A stretch of 22,395 nt of DNA from assembly GCA_009801015.1 (NCBI GenBank), contig VHZZ01009335.1, positions 15,178 through 37,572 of the forward strand. Direction: 5' to 3'. The notes under the pieces are model-generated. The model searched no databases and was not told the origin of the DNA. It saw nothing but the letters and a program-made list of their open reading frames with translations. The position numbers were made by a program, and so were the translations under genes. Of the stretch, positions 1 to 9,131 are shown piece by piece. Source of the stretch: Silene noctiflora. Taxonomy: Eukaryota > Streptophyta > Magnoliopsida > Caryophyllales > Caryophyllaceae. The number at the start of each line of letters is the position of its first letter. Positions within the stretch are counted from its first letter, which is position 1.

Positions 1-180
1 GGCCTCTACTCGATCGAGTGACTAAGCTACTCGATTGAGTAGCCTCCGCTAGATCGAGCCTCCTAACTCGAAGGGGTACTATGACGAAGGACTAAACCCC
101 AGGGACCAACAATGGTCTAAAAAAGCGTCTATGGTCAGTCAATGACTGTCAAAGGGTCCCTAACAAGGACGGGTATTACA
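1..180 (+). mobile_element. 3' end of an LTR (truncated by window start)
   Basis: The segment ends in GGGTATTACA at 171-180, which resembles the 3' terminus common in plant chromovirus LTRs (TGTAATACCC...GGGTATTACA). Recognisable gypsy integrase sequence starts immediately at 181, in frame, so 180/181 looks like an insertion junction inside an older element. The first 60 bases hold three degenerate copies of a short palindromic motif around CTCGATCGAG. The other end of this LTR and the target duplication are outside the window, so its identity as an LTR is inferred from the terminus and the junction only. Confidence 0.5.
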
Positions 181-613
181 GGTGGAGATGGAGAAAAAAG
201 CATATTGGGCAATCAAGGAGCTTAAATTTGATGCTACTCTATGTGGTGAGAAAAGATTATTGGAACTTAATGAACTTGATGAATTTCGTTTGCAGGCCTA
301 TGAAAGTTCTCGTCTCTACACGAAGAAGACTAAGCGGTGGCATGATAAGAAGATACTCAAGAAAGACTTTGAAGTTGGAGATAAAGTTCTCTTGTTCAAT
401 TTACGATAGAAGATTTTTTCGAGCAAGCTACGATCAAGGTAGTCCGATCCATACACCGTCACTAATGTCAACAAGCTTGGCTCTATTAAAGTGATGACCA
501 CAAATGGAGATAAATTCAAAGCCAATGACCACCGATTGAAGATTTATCATGAGAATGCTATAATTAGAGTTGTGGAGGAAGTTTTCTTGGAGCTTTCATC
601 TTTGGAGAATTAA
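181..613 (+). pseudogene. Ty3/gypsy (Athila/Tat-type) integrase C-terminal remnant
   Basis: This is the C-terminal part of a retrotransposon integrase, the enzyme that inserts the cDNA copy into the host genome. Visible family signatures, in order, are EKKAYWAIKEL, a GEKRLLELNELDE block, RLQAYESSRLY, the KRWHDKKI motif and GDKVLLFN, which are typical of the Athila/Tat lineage of plant gypsy elements. The frame that begins at 182 continues to a stop at 611-613 but is interrupted by TAG at 407-409 and TAG at 440-442. Both lie in the conserved stretch that normally reads as a basic/tryptophan-containing SH3-like tail, so this copy is dead. Further domain residues (SDPYTVTNVN, FKANDHRLK) follow the stops in the same frame. 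The catalytic core would lie upstream and has been displaced by the LTR at 1-180. Confidence 0.85.
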
Positions 614-1358
614 TTTTTCAAGCTACATTACGTCGTGCAGGACGTAAAATTAACGCTTCTCGGGAGACAACCCATGTTTTGTTGTAATTTTTGAACATTT
701 TATTGCTTTCGTAAAATTAGAGACAATTTTAGAGAAAATGTTATTTGAATTATGTTATTTAGGTGAAAGAAGAAGAGAAGAAGGCCAAATGAAGGTTTTA
801 ACACGCTTCCCCATACTGTCGGAGTAGGTAACCCCGAAACGGGTCGTAGCTAAAAAGTTTTGAAGAGAAAAAATCGAAAAAACATGAAGAAGTCAGTGAC
901 CCCGGGGGCCCGGGGTGGGTGACCCGATCGGGGTTGTAGCTCCAGTTTTTTCACTCGGTTTTCAATAACACGAGTTCAACACTTCACTTCTTCATTCTCC
1001 TTATTTCGACAGTACACCTCCCTCTTCCCTTCTCATTTTTTTTCACTCATACTCACTAGATCTACTTGTTCTCATCATTTTGCAAGGATTTTCTCATCCT
1101 AGAATCATTCCATGTAAGTATTCGTGCTTCCCCTTTTTCAATTTACTCATTTAATTCACTAGAAATTGATTTTTCACAAACCCTAGCTCAATTTGGAGGA
1201 AATTTCGAAATTGCATTTGTTCAGTGGAAATTGATTTTATAGTGTGAATTAATTGCTTATCGAGTAAGTTATTGATTTAATTGACTCTATTACACATGAT
1301 TTGAGTGATTGTTTCTTGATTTTCATGCTTAAATTGTTGAAATTTTTCAGAAATTTCA
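614..1358 (+). other. Spacer between integrase and env-position ORF, with GC palindromes
   Basis: No coding potential is apparent. At about 806-850 and 892-945 the spacer carries GC-rich, palindrome-like blocks (ACCCCG...CGGGGT types) followed each time by GTAGCT. Similar blocks recur in the 3' LTR at about 5055-5100 and 5143-5195. The rest is AT-rich. A good splice-acceptor-like polypyrimidine/CAG (TTTTTCAG, ending at 1350) lies 8 bases before the ATG of the next ORF at 1359. That would fit expression of the downstream ORF from a spliced RNA, but no transcript evidence is available. Confidence 0.5.
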
Positions 1359-2964
1359 ATGGCTCCTAAAAAGAGTAGAGGGAAACCATAAAAAAAGGCA
1401 AAGAAGGGCTCAAGATGAGCCTAGTTATGAAGAAGAAGAGGATGTTGTGACGGAAGAAGCACCCGAAATTCCCGAATATCATGATAATGACTATCCTGAT
1501 GTCATTTTTGCTTCTAAAACCCAATGAGACAATTGGGTAGCCTTGAAATCGAAAGGTATGAAAGCTACCAAGTTCAGTAACAATGATTCTTTGAGAAGTA
1601 TTGGGTTGGATAAGCATGTGAAAAACTTGTTTAAGGGTCTTGATATGAATTATGCTTACACTATGAACTATAAGACCATTCCCCAACTCATACTTGAGTT
1701 CTTGAGCTCATCTGAGTTCCACAAGTCCAAAAGGAGGGAATTCGTTCACGGTGTTAGCTTTCATTTGTTTAATCGTGATTACCGTAAGACCTTGGGATAA
1801 TTTGAGGAAATATTTAGCTTGAAACATGAGGACCTTCATGTCGACCCACCCGAGGGGTATAACCCCGTCAACGCTTGAAATGCTATCTCTCAACAACCGT
1901 TTGTCAATTGGAACCATGTGCACCATCAAACCATTCATTACCCACCCATCCGTATTTGTCAAAGATTTATAGGTTGGACCTTCTTAGGTCGCAACGAGCC
2001 TCACTCGGTGATGATGTTAGAGGTGGCTATTCTCGGGACCTTTTTAAATGTGGATGGCGACCCGGATCGGAAGCTTGATATCCCTTACCATTTTGCAACC
2101 CGTTTGACCAAACAAAAGAATTTGAACAATAGTGATATTGTGTTGGGTGGTTTGACTACTAGGATTGCTAGACAAGTTTGTCATTTTAACCAATAGACCA
2201 CCGACCTTCAACCTTTAGCATCGGGTCCTCAAGATGTGGGTGTGGGATTAGATTATGATTATTTTCAATACTTGAATTGGTTTAGGAGTTCTCATTCACA
2301 CATGATATGGAGGACAGGCAATCATGACTCCATTAAGCTTCCCAGTGAGCTTTCTTCTATCGACATGCTTACGCGTGGTCCACCACGATTAGAAGGGCAA
2401 CCCTTCACCCGTAAGACCTACTTCTTGACCCTAAGATATGAGACACCCAATGTACCCACCACCACCTATAGTTGTCGCATTGAGGTGGGTCAATCATCTA
2501 CTGCACAACCCTGTCCCTATAATGATGAAATGATGGACATGATGAGGAATTTGACCTTGAATGTCAATACCACTCAAAATGACCAAGGATTTGCCTTGAC
2601 ACCCATTTACGATCATTTTTCTAGGCAGGGTGTTATTCCACCCCAGGGCCCTCACCCCTCATTCTAGACTTGACCCGAGGGTGGATTTACGTCTTCTTCT
2701 TCAGGTTATAATGCAGGTACTTATGAGCCCGGTCCGGATTATTATGGTTCGGATTATGGAGTTGAAGGTGTTGGTTGTGGCTATGGCGAATATGGAGATT
2801 ATGGTGTTGGCCGAAACATCTATGGATTTGATGGTAAGTATCATAGTAGGAGCATATATGGTGCTAGTTCTAATGCGGGTGCGTCGGGATCCGGTGGTGA
2901 TCAAGCACCTAGTTATCAAGCTCCTAATGAAAATCTGGGCTACATGTGGTGGCCTTTTTCTTGA
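1359..2964 (+). pseudogene. Extra ORF of Athila-like gypsy element (env-position / ATHILA-ORF-like), decayed
   Basis: Athila-lineage elements carry an additional ORF between pol and the 3' LTR, in the position of a retroviral env; its function in plants is unproven. Here an ATG at 1359 opens a basic N-terminus (MAPKKSRGKP). A frame change near the A-run at about 1391-1397 leads into a long single frame that runs to 2964, broken by in-frame stops at 1525, 1798, 1876, 2194, 2665 and 2671. Recognisable blocks are an acidic EEEED stretch, a region resembling the ATHILA ORF family (EFLSS..., SFHLFNRDYRKTLG), and a C-terminal tail very rich in Gly, Tyr and Ser (about 2685-2930). I see no convincing signal peptide or membrane anchor, so an envelope role is not supported by this copy. 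It is clearly inactive. Confidence 0.65.
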
Positions 2965-4626
2965 ATATGATGACTTGGAGGATCCCCTTGTACATACTAG
3001 CTTGGGGGAGGCTAGTTCGTTTAGTACGCTTTCCTTTCTTTGCATTTAGTTTTTAGTCATTCCCTTTCCCCATTAAACATTTTGTCTTGCTGGATTATGT
3101 GCTGAGAACCGTTTCTACAGTTTGATGGTTGTAACTTGTTGTGTACATTAGGGACAATGTGATGTTTATCTTGGGAGAGGGATTTGTATCTAGTTAGAGC
3201 ATGTTAGTTTAGATTGCATGTAGAATAGTTGAAAAAAAATCAAAAATTTGAAAAAATTGTGCCTTTCATGAAATTTTGTGCTGCATACCCTCACTTGCTT
3301 GTTGTTATTTCTCTTTCCTTATCCCAATTGTAGCTTTATAGCTATTGAATCACACTTATCTACGGGATTTTGCATACATGAGGATGTCTTGACATAGTGG
3401 GTGGGGGATAGAATTTAGACCTAGTAGGCTTGTTCTTGACATTGGCAACCTACAAATTTGGTAAGGTAGAGCCTCCTTAGACTGGTGCATCTATACCCGG
3501 TCTCACTTAGGTGAGCGTAGTCTCCTTATGGTGTGCGTTACATAAAAAAACGCATAGGTATGGTCTTTATTCCACTTCTCATGAGCATTGCATTCATTTT
3601 TGTGAGCACTTGAAGCCATTCACATGACTATATATTATTGCCTTCTTGAACCCTTACACACAAAATATCCATATCTAGCTACATGAAAAATTTGCCGACC
3701 TTGTTGAGCTAGTACCTTTGTCACTTGTGTTTGGATGCTCATTTGAGATATTGTTCTTTTTATGTCATTGTGAGCTTGGTTGGGCGGAATTACTGATTTC
3801 CGTGCCTTGAATTGTTTCTTGAGTTCGAAGAAATTGATGGAAAAAATGAGAAGTTGAAAAAAAATATGATGTGAAAAGAAAAAAAAAGAATTGAAAAAAA
3901 AAAGAGAAAATTGAAGAAAAGAGATTTAAAAGATTGAGAAATGAAAAAGAAAGAAGCATGAAATTGAATTTATTGAAAAGAAAAGAGAAGAAGAGGTTTT
4001 GTGTAGTAGTTTCCATGATATTTACCATAATTTTTGGGAAGTTTACACTTGATTTATCATTGAAAGGGAGTCATTATACTGTTTTTGGCTTCGTATCCTC
4101 TACTTGGGATTGGGTTGGGGTTTGGATTGAGAATCCATGCACTTATTGGTTAGTTGCTAGCTTGACTTAGCTCCACTTTCCATAATTCATTTGTTCCCCC
4201 TTCTTACCCATTGCACTTAACCTTCTCTTACCTTTGGCTTCTTTCTATGCTTGCATTTGATTGTTTTGACTTGTGATCTTGGAATGGTTACCATATTAGA
4301 TTGCGGGCGCACTCTCATAGGTTGAGGTTAGGTGAGTGTCACTCATATATACTGCTTTTTACATACAAATGTGTGCTTGAGTGTACCGGAAGAGTCCATT
4401 GTCAAAAGATCATGCAAGAGCCGAAAAGTTTAGATAAAATCTTTCATGCTACGCCGCCATGTAAATCTCATCCATGTTTTTGCATTTCTCTATATGCTCA
4501 TCTTGTTTCGGGATTATGATTCATTGTGCTTGTTAGCTTATTTTGGGATTTGCAATTGATAGGATTTAGTGACTCTTTGCCCTTGTCTTAAATTGTGTGT
4601 TTGCTTGGGGACAAGTAAGGGTTTAA
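2965..4626 (+). other. Long non-coding 3' internal region of the gypsy element
   Basis: About 1.7 kb without credible coding sequence lies between the env-position ORF and the polypurine tract; such long 3' spacers are common in Athila/Tat elements. It contains a purine-dominated A-rich run at about 3826-4005, and two sequences resembling the real polypurine tract: CTTGGGGGAG at 3001-3010 and CTTGGGAGAGGG at about 3170-3181. Short open frames here (for example around 3934-4170 and 4301-4519) show low-complexity composition and no recognisable domain. Confidence 0.6.
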
Positions 4627-4638
4627 CTTGGGGGAGTT
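4627..4638 (+). other. Polypurine tract (plus-strand primer site) before 3' LTR
   Basis: CTTGGGGGAGTT lies directly upstream of the proposed LTR start TGATATGTTG at 4639. A G-rich purine run at this position is the expected primer site for plus-strand DNA synthesis in LTR retrotransposons. Confidence 0.65.
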
Positions 4639-6106
4639 TGATATGTTGTATTTTTACATGATTTTTACCACTCTTTTAGCTCGTGTTTACATGTCATTTG
4701 CACTTTATAGAGTGTTTTTATGAGCTAATTCCGTGTTCTAGGTGTTTTGCATGCTTTATCATGTTTTTGTAGGAAATGGAGCATTTGATGGCTTTTTCCT
4801 ATCAATTTGGTATTCACCGCGGATCACGAGGCTACATGAGAGAAGTTTAGGCTATGGAAGGGCGTTTTGGGAGGATCCAAGCAAGCCGAGGAAGAAAGAA
4901 TGAAGTTTGGTTGCTACTTGAATGAAGAAATGAAGCTTAAAAGGAGTTCCAGTGAAGAAAGGGAAATTTCACGCGACCTCAAGCCTTGACCCGTACCCCT
5001 TGGGCTCAACACACTTGGCATTTGAGAAGAAATAAGCTACAAAATAAAATAGCTATGACCCCTATCGGGATTAGTGACCCTGGCCTCATGGGGTGGCATA
5101 TGGATGTGTCTTAGTAAGAGAAATGACGAAGAATAGGAAGGGCCTTGTAACCCCGATCGGGGTGGCTGACCCCGGGTGCCCGGGGTGGCTTGTCACTATG
5201 CCAAAAAACTTTGTATCCCTCTCTTTATTCTATATAAGGTTAGGTTTTCCATCATTGTAAGCATCGAATAATTTACAATTATGTTCTTCCCTAAAAACTC
5301 TAGTTTTAATCTTAGTTTGTAATCCTTCAAATAATCAATTCCAAACTTTGTTCAAGTTAATTTACGGGTTTATTTTTCTCTTGTTCTTCAAGTTCTCTCC
5401 TAAGTTGGTAACCCTTATTTCCCTAGTTTATTATCATTTTATTTCCAGTTTATATATTGTTGTCATGTTCATGTTTATCCATCTTATTGTTGCTAGTTTA
5501 CTCGCAATTATGTGTGAGTAGTTTCTTTATCTAGGGGAGGGGAAGCCATGTTTGATTAGCTACTATGTTATGTTAAGTTAGAGAATTACATCATCAATTT
5601 GTTGTTTATTATACATGTTTATTTGTTCTTATTGTTAGCCTTTGATTCTTGATCAAAATTCTTGGTTAATTTGTTATTCTTGTCCTAAGAGCGAAAGTCG
5701 GGATTAGAATTAGGCAAAGCATGTAGTTTGACCTAATTTGTGCGAGAGCTCGTTAGTAATCGTTCTATGATTAAGCGATAGGCCGAGAGGAAATTGCTAA
5801 AAACCTAAACAACAATTGATCATATGTTCTAATTAAGTCGGCATTACTTTATGCTAATCACATGTTAACCTCGTTCCCCCTAAATTCTTATTCATATTTG
5901 TTTACAACTCATTTTTATCATTGCTTTACTTTAATCAAACCAAATCAAAACAATCGTGACCGACCTTGATAGAACTCTACTCATAGTTAATCATATTTGT
6001 ATCCCCGTCTCCCTGAGATCGACCCCTATGTCCCTAACTACATTTATTTGTTGGTTAGTTAAGCATATGGTAATTTATCTTTGTTAGGTGTGCGACAAGC
6101 CTATCA
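4639..6106 (+). mobile_element. 3' LTR of the Athila/Tat-like gypsy element
   Basis: The proposed LTR is about 1468 bp. It begins TGATA and ends TATCA, a perfect 5-bp inverted terminal repeat, and is preceded by the polypurine tract. The last part (GATCGACCCC..., then GTGTGCGACAAGCCTATCA) resembles the ends of other Athila/Tat LTRs. The next base, 6107, begins recognisable LINE reverse-transcriptase sequence on the opposite strand, which independently fixes the right border. A TATA box lies at 5231-5239. The matching 5' LTR would be upstream of the window, so the two LTRs cannot be compared to date the insertion. Confidence 0.75.
5231..5239 (+). promoter_or_regulatory. TATA box in gypsy 3' LTR
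   Basis: TATATAAGG sits about 590 bp into the LTR, downstream of the GC-palindromic blocks at 5055-5195, where a U3/R core promoter would be expected. It is a sequence match only. Confidence 0.5.
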
Positions 6107-7727
6107 GACATTATCTTGAATAAAGTGATTAGGTGTAAAAACACCTTAAAACGGTTAGATAATCTTAGGCAAGACACTACGGAGACGGTTAGCCATGATT
6201 TTTGAAATAATCTTATAAATTGTTGAACAAAGACTAATAGGGCGAAAATGGTTTGTTGTTTGAGGGTTATCAACTTTAGAAATCAATGCTATGAAAGTAT
6301 GGTTAGTTTTATAATAATTTACCTGAATGGAAAAATACTAAAACTGTTTTAGTAACAGATTTTCCTACAATATCCTAATATTTTTGAAAGAACTCTGCGG
6401 GAAATCCATCGGGACCTGGACTTTTATTTGTAGCTAAACTAAACACAATTTGTTTAACCTCTTCCATACTAATATTACTTGTAAGAAATTTGTTATCTTC
6501 GTCTGTAATTAATCCATTAATAGACTTAAAATCCTCATTCTTGTCGAAATTACAAATTTGGTTTTTTGTAAATCTAAGTTTAAACTCATCTGATATTTCT
6601 TGTTTAATAAGGTCTTTATCAGTAATACAAGCACCATCCTTATTTATAAACTGCTAAATTCCATTTCTACTATGTCTAATCGCGGCACAACTTTAAAAAA
6701 ACTTGGTATTATTATCTCCAAAATTCGCTTTGTTTATACGAGATTTTTGTTGCCAATAGACACGTTTATAGTCAAGAAGTGCATCACGCTTTTTCAACCA
6801 TCTCAATTGCGCGTTTTCTAAATCGGTAATATGAGAAGAGCCTAGTTGTTGTATATTTTCTAACTTTTTTTCAGCAATTGAAAGTTGTCTAAAAATATTT
6901 TCAAAAGTAGACTGATTCCATTTCTCAGCCTTTTGTTTTAAAATTTTGCATTTTTAAGAAAGACAGAACATATACGATCCATGAAACTGATATTGCCAAC
7001 AACCTTTGACCAATTTACCGAAATTTTCCGAAGAGTCCACATAAGTTCAAAACAAAAAGGATGGGCTTTTTTGTGAATTTGGTTTTGGTTATGAAACTTC
7101 ACTGAAATCAGACAATGATCAGAGCTGGTGAAAGCACGGTGGACAAATTGCATGTTTGGATATATACTCTTCCAATTAGGAGAGGCTAAGGCTCTATCAA
7201 GGATTTCAAAAACATTTTCAGAACCAGTTTTCTTTTTTCTCCAAGTAAAAAAATTACCGGAAAAAGGAAGATCAATACAACTAGTATTACTTAAGAAACT
7301 ATTTAATCTTAAACAACTCGCATTGGTAACCTTTGCACCTCCTTATTTTTCACTAGGATTCTTAATCTCATTAAGATCCCCTACTAATAAGAAAGGCAAA
7401 TCAAGATTAAGGACAAAATTTGAATCTCATTCCAAAATTCCGACTTTTCGGCCGGTTGAGCTTGAGCATAAATAAAAATAAGGCAAAATACTACATTCTT
7501 CGTTAAGTCACACATTTCACAAACAATGAATCTTTTCGACTTAAATATGACATTTATCGAAAAAGTCATTGAGATAGACTCTTTCCAAAATAACCAAATA
7601 CCGCCTGATACTCCTGTACTAGGAATAAAATCACAATTATTAAACCCAAAATTAGCTATCAAATAAGGTTCAGACATAGAAGTCGATTTAATGTCACATA
7701 TAGCTAAGATTTTAATCCCATTTGATG
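6107..7727 (-). pseudogene. Truncated L1-type LINE (endonuclease plus part of reverse transcriptase)
   Basis: Read on the minus strand from about 7718 down to 6107, this is a plant L1-type non-LTR retrotransposon. The apurinic-type endonuclease appears first: VSGGIWLFWKE (about 7605-7640), GDLNEI and GNFFTW blocks in the 7240-7380 region, LDRALASPNW, and SSDHCLISVKF at about 7094-7126 in place of the usual SDHxPI. The reverse transcriptase begins with the NKSPGPDGFPAEFF motif at about 6394-6436 and continues to ANRLRSVLPKII and FIQDNV at 6107-6190, where it stops dead at the gypsy LTR. The YxDD catalytic motif, the RNase H and the 3' tail are missing. Several stops and frameshifts interrupt the reading frame, so it is inactive. 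Bases 7719-7727 are the left copy of a target duplication made by the adjoining MITE. Confidence 0.85.
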
Positions 7728-8092
7728 GAGAAAAAGAAACATACATCGAATGTATTACCTCATATTTTACTTGTTTTTGAGCATATGTGTATTTTTTATG
7801 AGCTTATTACCTCAAACTTTATTTTTTTTAAGCATATGTGTATTTTTTATGAGCTTATTAAAGTTTATAACTTAGATTTTAATTTTTTTCCATCAAAAAT
7901 CAAATTGAACTAAGTTTGTATGTAATGTTTTTGAGTTTTATTGTAATTTTTTGAGCATAATGTTTTAGTGAATGAACTCATAAACTTTATAGTAAAACTC
8001 ATAATTTTTAAAACAAAACTCAAAAAATTTATTATAATGCTCAGAAACTATAAAACGGGTGATAGTACATCGGATGTATAATTCACTTACTG
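7728..8092. mobile_element. Mutator-like MITE with 9-bp target duplication
   Basis: A 365-bp AT-rich element is flanked by a perfect 9-bp direct repeat, CATTTGATG, at 7719-7727 and 8093-8101, the duplication length expected of Mutator-like elements. The ends form an imperfect inverted repeat of about 27 bp: GAGAAAAAGAAACATACATC on the left against CAGTAAGTGAATTATACATC read inward from the right. Inside, a segment of about 33 bp starting AGCATATGTGTATTTTTTAT is directly repeated (about 7780-7812 and 7832-7864). There is no coding capacity. Confidence 0.7.
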
Positions 8093-8220
8093 CATTTGAT
8101 GAGCAAAAAAATTGACGGATTGGTCCGAATTAAAATCGAGTTATTCTCTCACAAAATACTTCAACTTCATAAGTTTAGTTAGAAGTTAAAACAAATTATT
8201 AAATTGGGTTTAATTACAAT

Positions 8221-8541
8221 TAGAGATGTTAATGGGGCGGGTTTTGGCAGGTCTTTCAATTGTGCCTTTTACCAGCACAAGATGTTAGATCATTTTGCGG
8301 AAATTTATTAGTACGAGAGTACGAGATTAATATGTTTTAGATTCAAGATTTATATTTTTAAAATTTTTTTTGTGAGAAGATAGGTAATTTGGCGGGTCAA
8401 CGGGTCCCCACGGAAGGGGACGGGTTTGAAAATTTCAACCCGCTGCTGGTCGTGGGGCGGGTGTGGGTTCGCATTATAGTTCGCGGATGCGCGTGCGTAT
8501 TACCCCTCCTCCGCACCCACACCGCCCCATTGGCATCCCTA
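8221..8541. mobile_element. hAT-like MITE
   Basis: The 321-bp segment has terminal inverted repeats: TAGAGATGTTAATGGGGCGG on the left and, read from the right end inward, TAGGGATGCCAATGGGGCGG. The TAGRGATG..AATGGGGCGG type is common in plant non-autonomous hAT elements. The interior is GC-rich near the ends and AT-rich in the centre, with no ORF. The flanking 8 bp do not match cleanly, so the insertion is old or the ends have drifted. Confidence 0.65.
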
Positions 8542-8621
8542 TTTATTCACACATGATTTGATTACTAGAGAGACCATCATAAAATTTCAGAGAGCTCAGT
8601 AATTTAAAACGTAGTCATGAT

Positions 8622-8805
8622 CAGGGTTGTTTATGAATCGGGTCTGTACCAAAAAACTGGAACATACCTAATTTCGTGGACTAAAACATGAATCAAAAAA
8701 TTTGCAACGCTAATTGTACGGGTCTGGACCCGATCCAATTATTGTGAATATCAGTCCTGTCACGGGTCCACACAATTCATCACTGCGGTTCGGTGCACAG
8801 TTCTA
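8622..8805. mobile_element. Probable degenerate hAT-like MITE
   Basis: CAGGGTTGTTTATGAATCGG at the left end resembles, in inverted orientation, the right end, which reads TAGAACTGTGCACCGAACCG inward. This matches the general plant hAT terminus TAGGGCTGTTCAYGG. The interior has GGGTCTGGACCCG-type palindromes. No clean 8-bp duplication is visible, so the call rests on the ends alone. Confidence 0.4.
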
Positions 8806-8934
8806 GTCTAATGAATCATGGCTGGTGTACTATATCGCTATACAATTTGAATCTGCTTCATTGTTTTCTCCATTTCCTCTCTAATATACCCTTATTTTAA
8901 TATATTTGTTTCTCTATTCATTGAAACATTACTT

Positions 8935-8941
8935 TATAAAA
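8935..8941 (+). promoter_or_regulatory. Possible TATA box of the RNase H2C gene
   Basis: TATAAAA lies about 190 bp upstream of the preferred ATG at 9132, in an AT-rich stretch (8880-8990) that follows the MITE cluster. The distance suits a plant core promoter with a 5' UTR of roughly 150 bases. It is weak evidence on its own; a second AT-rich candidate occurs near 8954. Confidence 0.3.
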
Positions 8942-9131
8942 TGAATACAACCATTATATAGTCACATGATTTAATAAAAACCGTTAAAACGGAGCTCCAT
9001 TTCATTCGAGGAAATGAAGAGAATCCGAACCGTTCACTATGTGTGTTTGATAGATGCGCGGGAACATCAACCACAAGGGTTTCCTCCATAACTTAATTCT
9101 GAACTTGAATCAAAAACAAAACACAACAAAA

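Noticed and set aside
1-60. CRISPR-like or operator array from CTCGATCGAG palindromes
   Set aside because: There are only three degenerate copies with no regular spacers, in a plant LTR fragment.
2701-3045. Minus-strand frame opposite the Gly/Tyr-rich tail
   Set aside because: It is the shadow of the repeated codon pattern on the plus strand.
3765-4519. Several short frames in the 3' region of the gypsy element
   Set aside because: Lys/Phe-rich translation of A- and T-rich tracts, without conserved motifs.
9054-9131. Upstream start codon for RNase H2C
   Set aside because: The added 26 residues look like translated 5' UTR; the ATG at 9132 gives a start closer to the conserved region.
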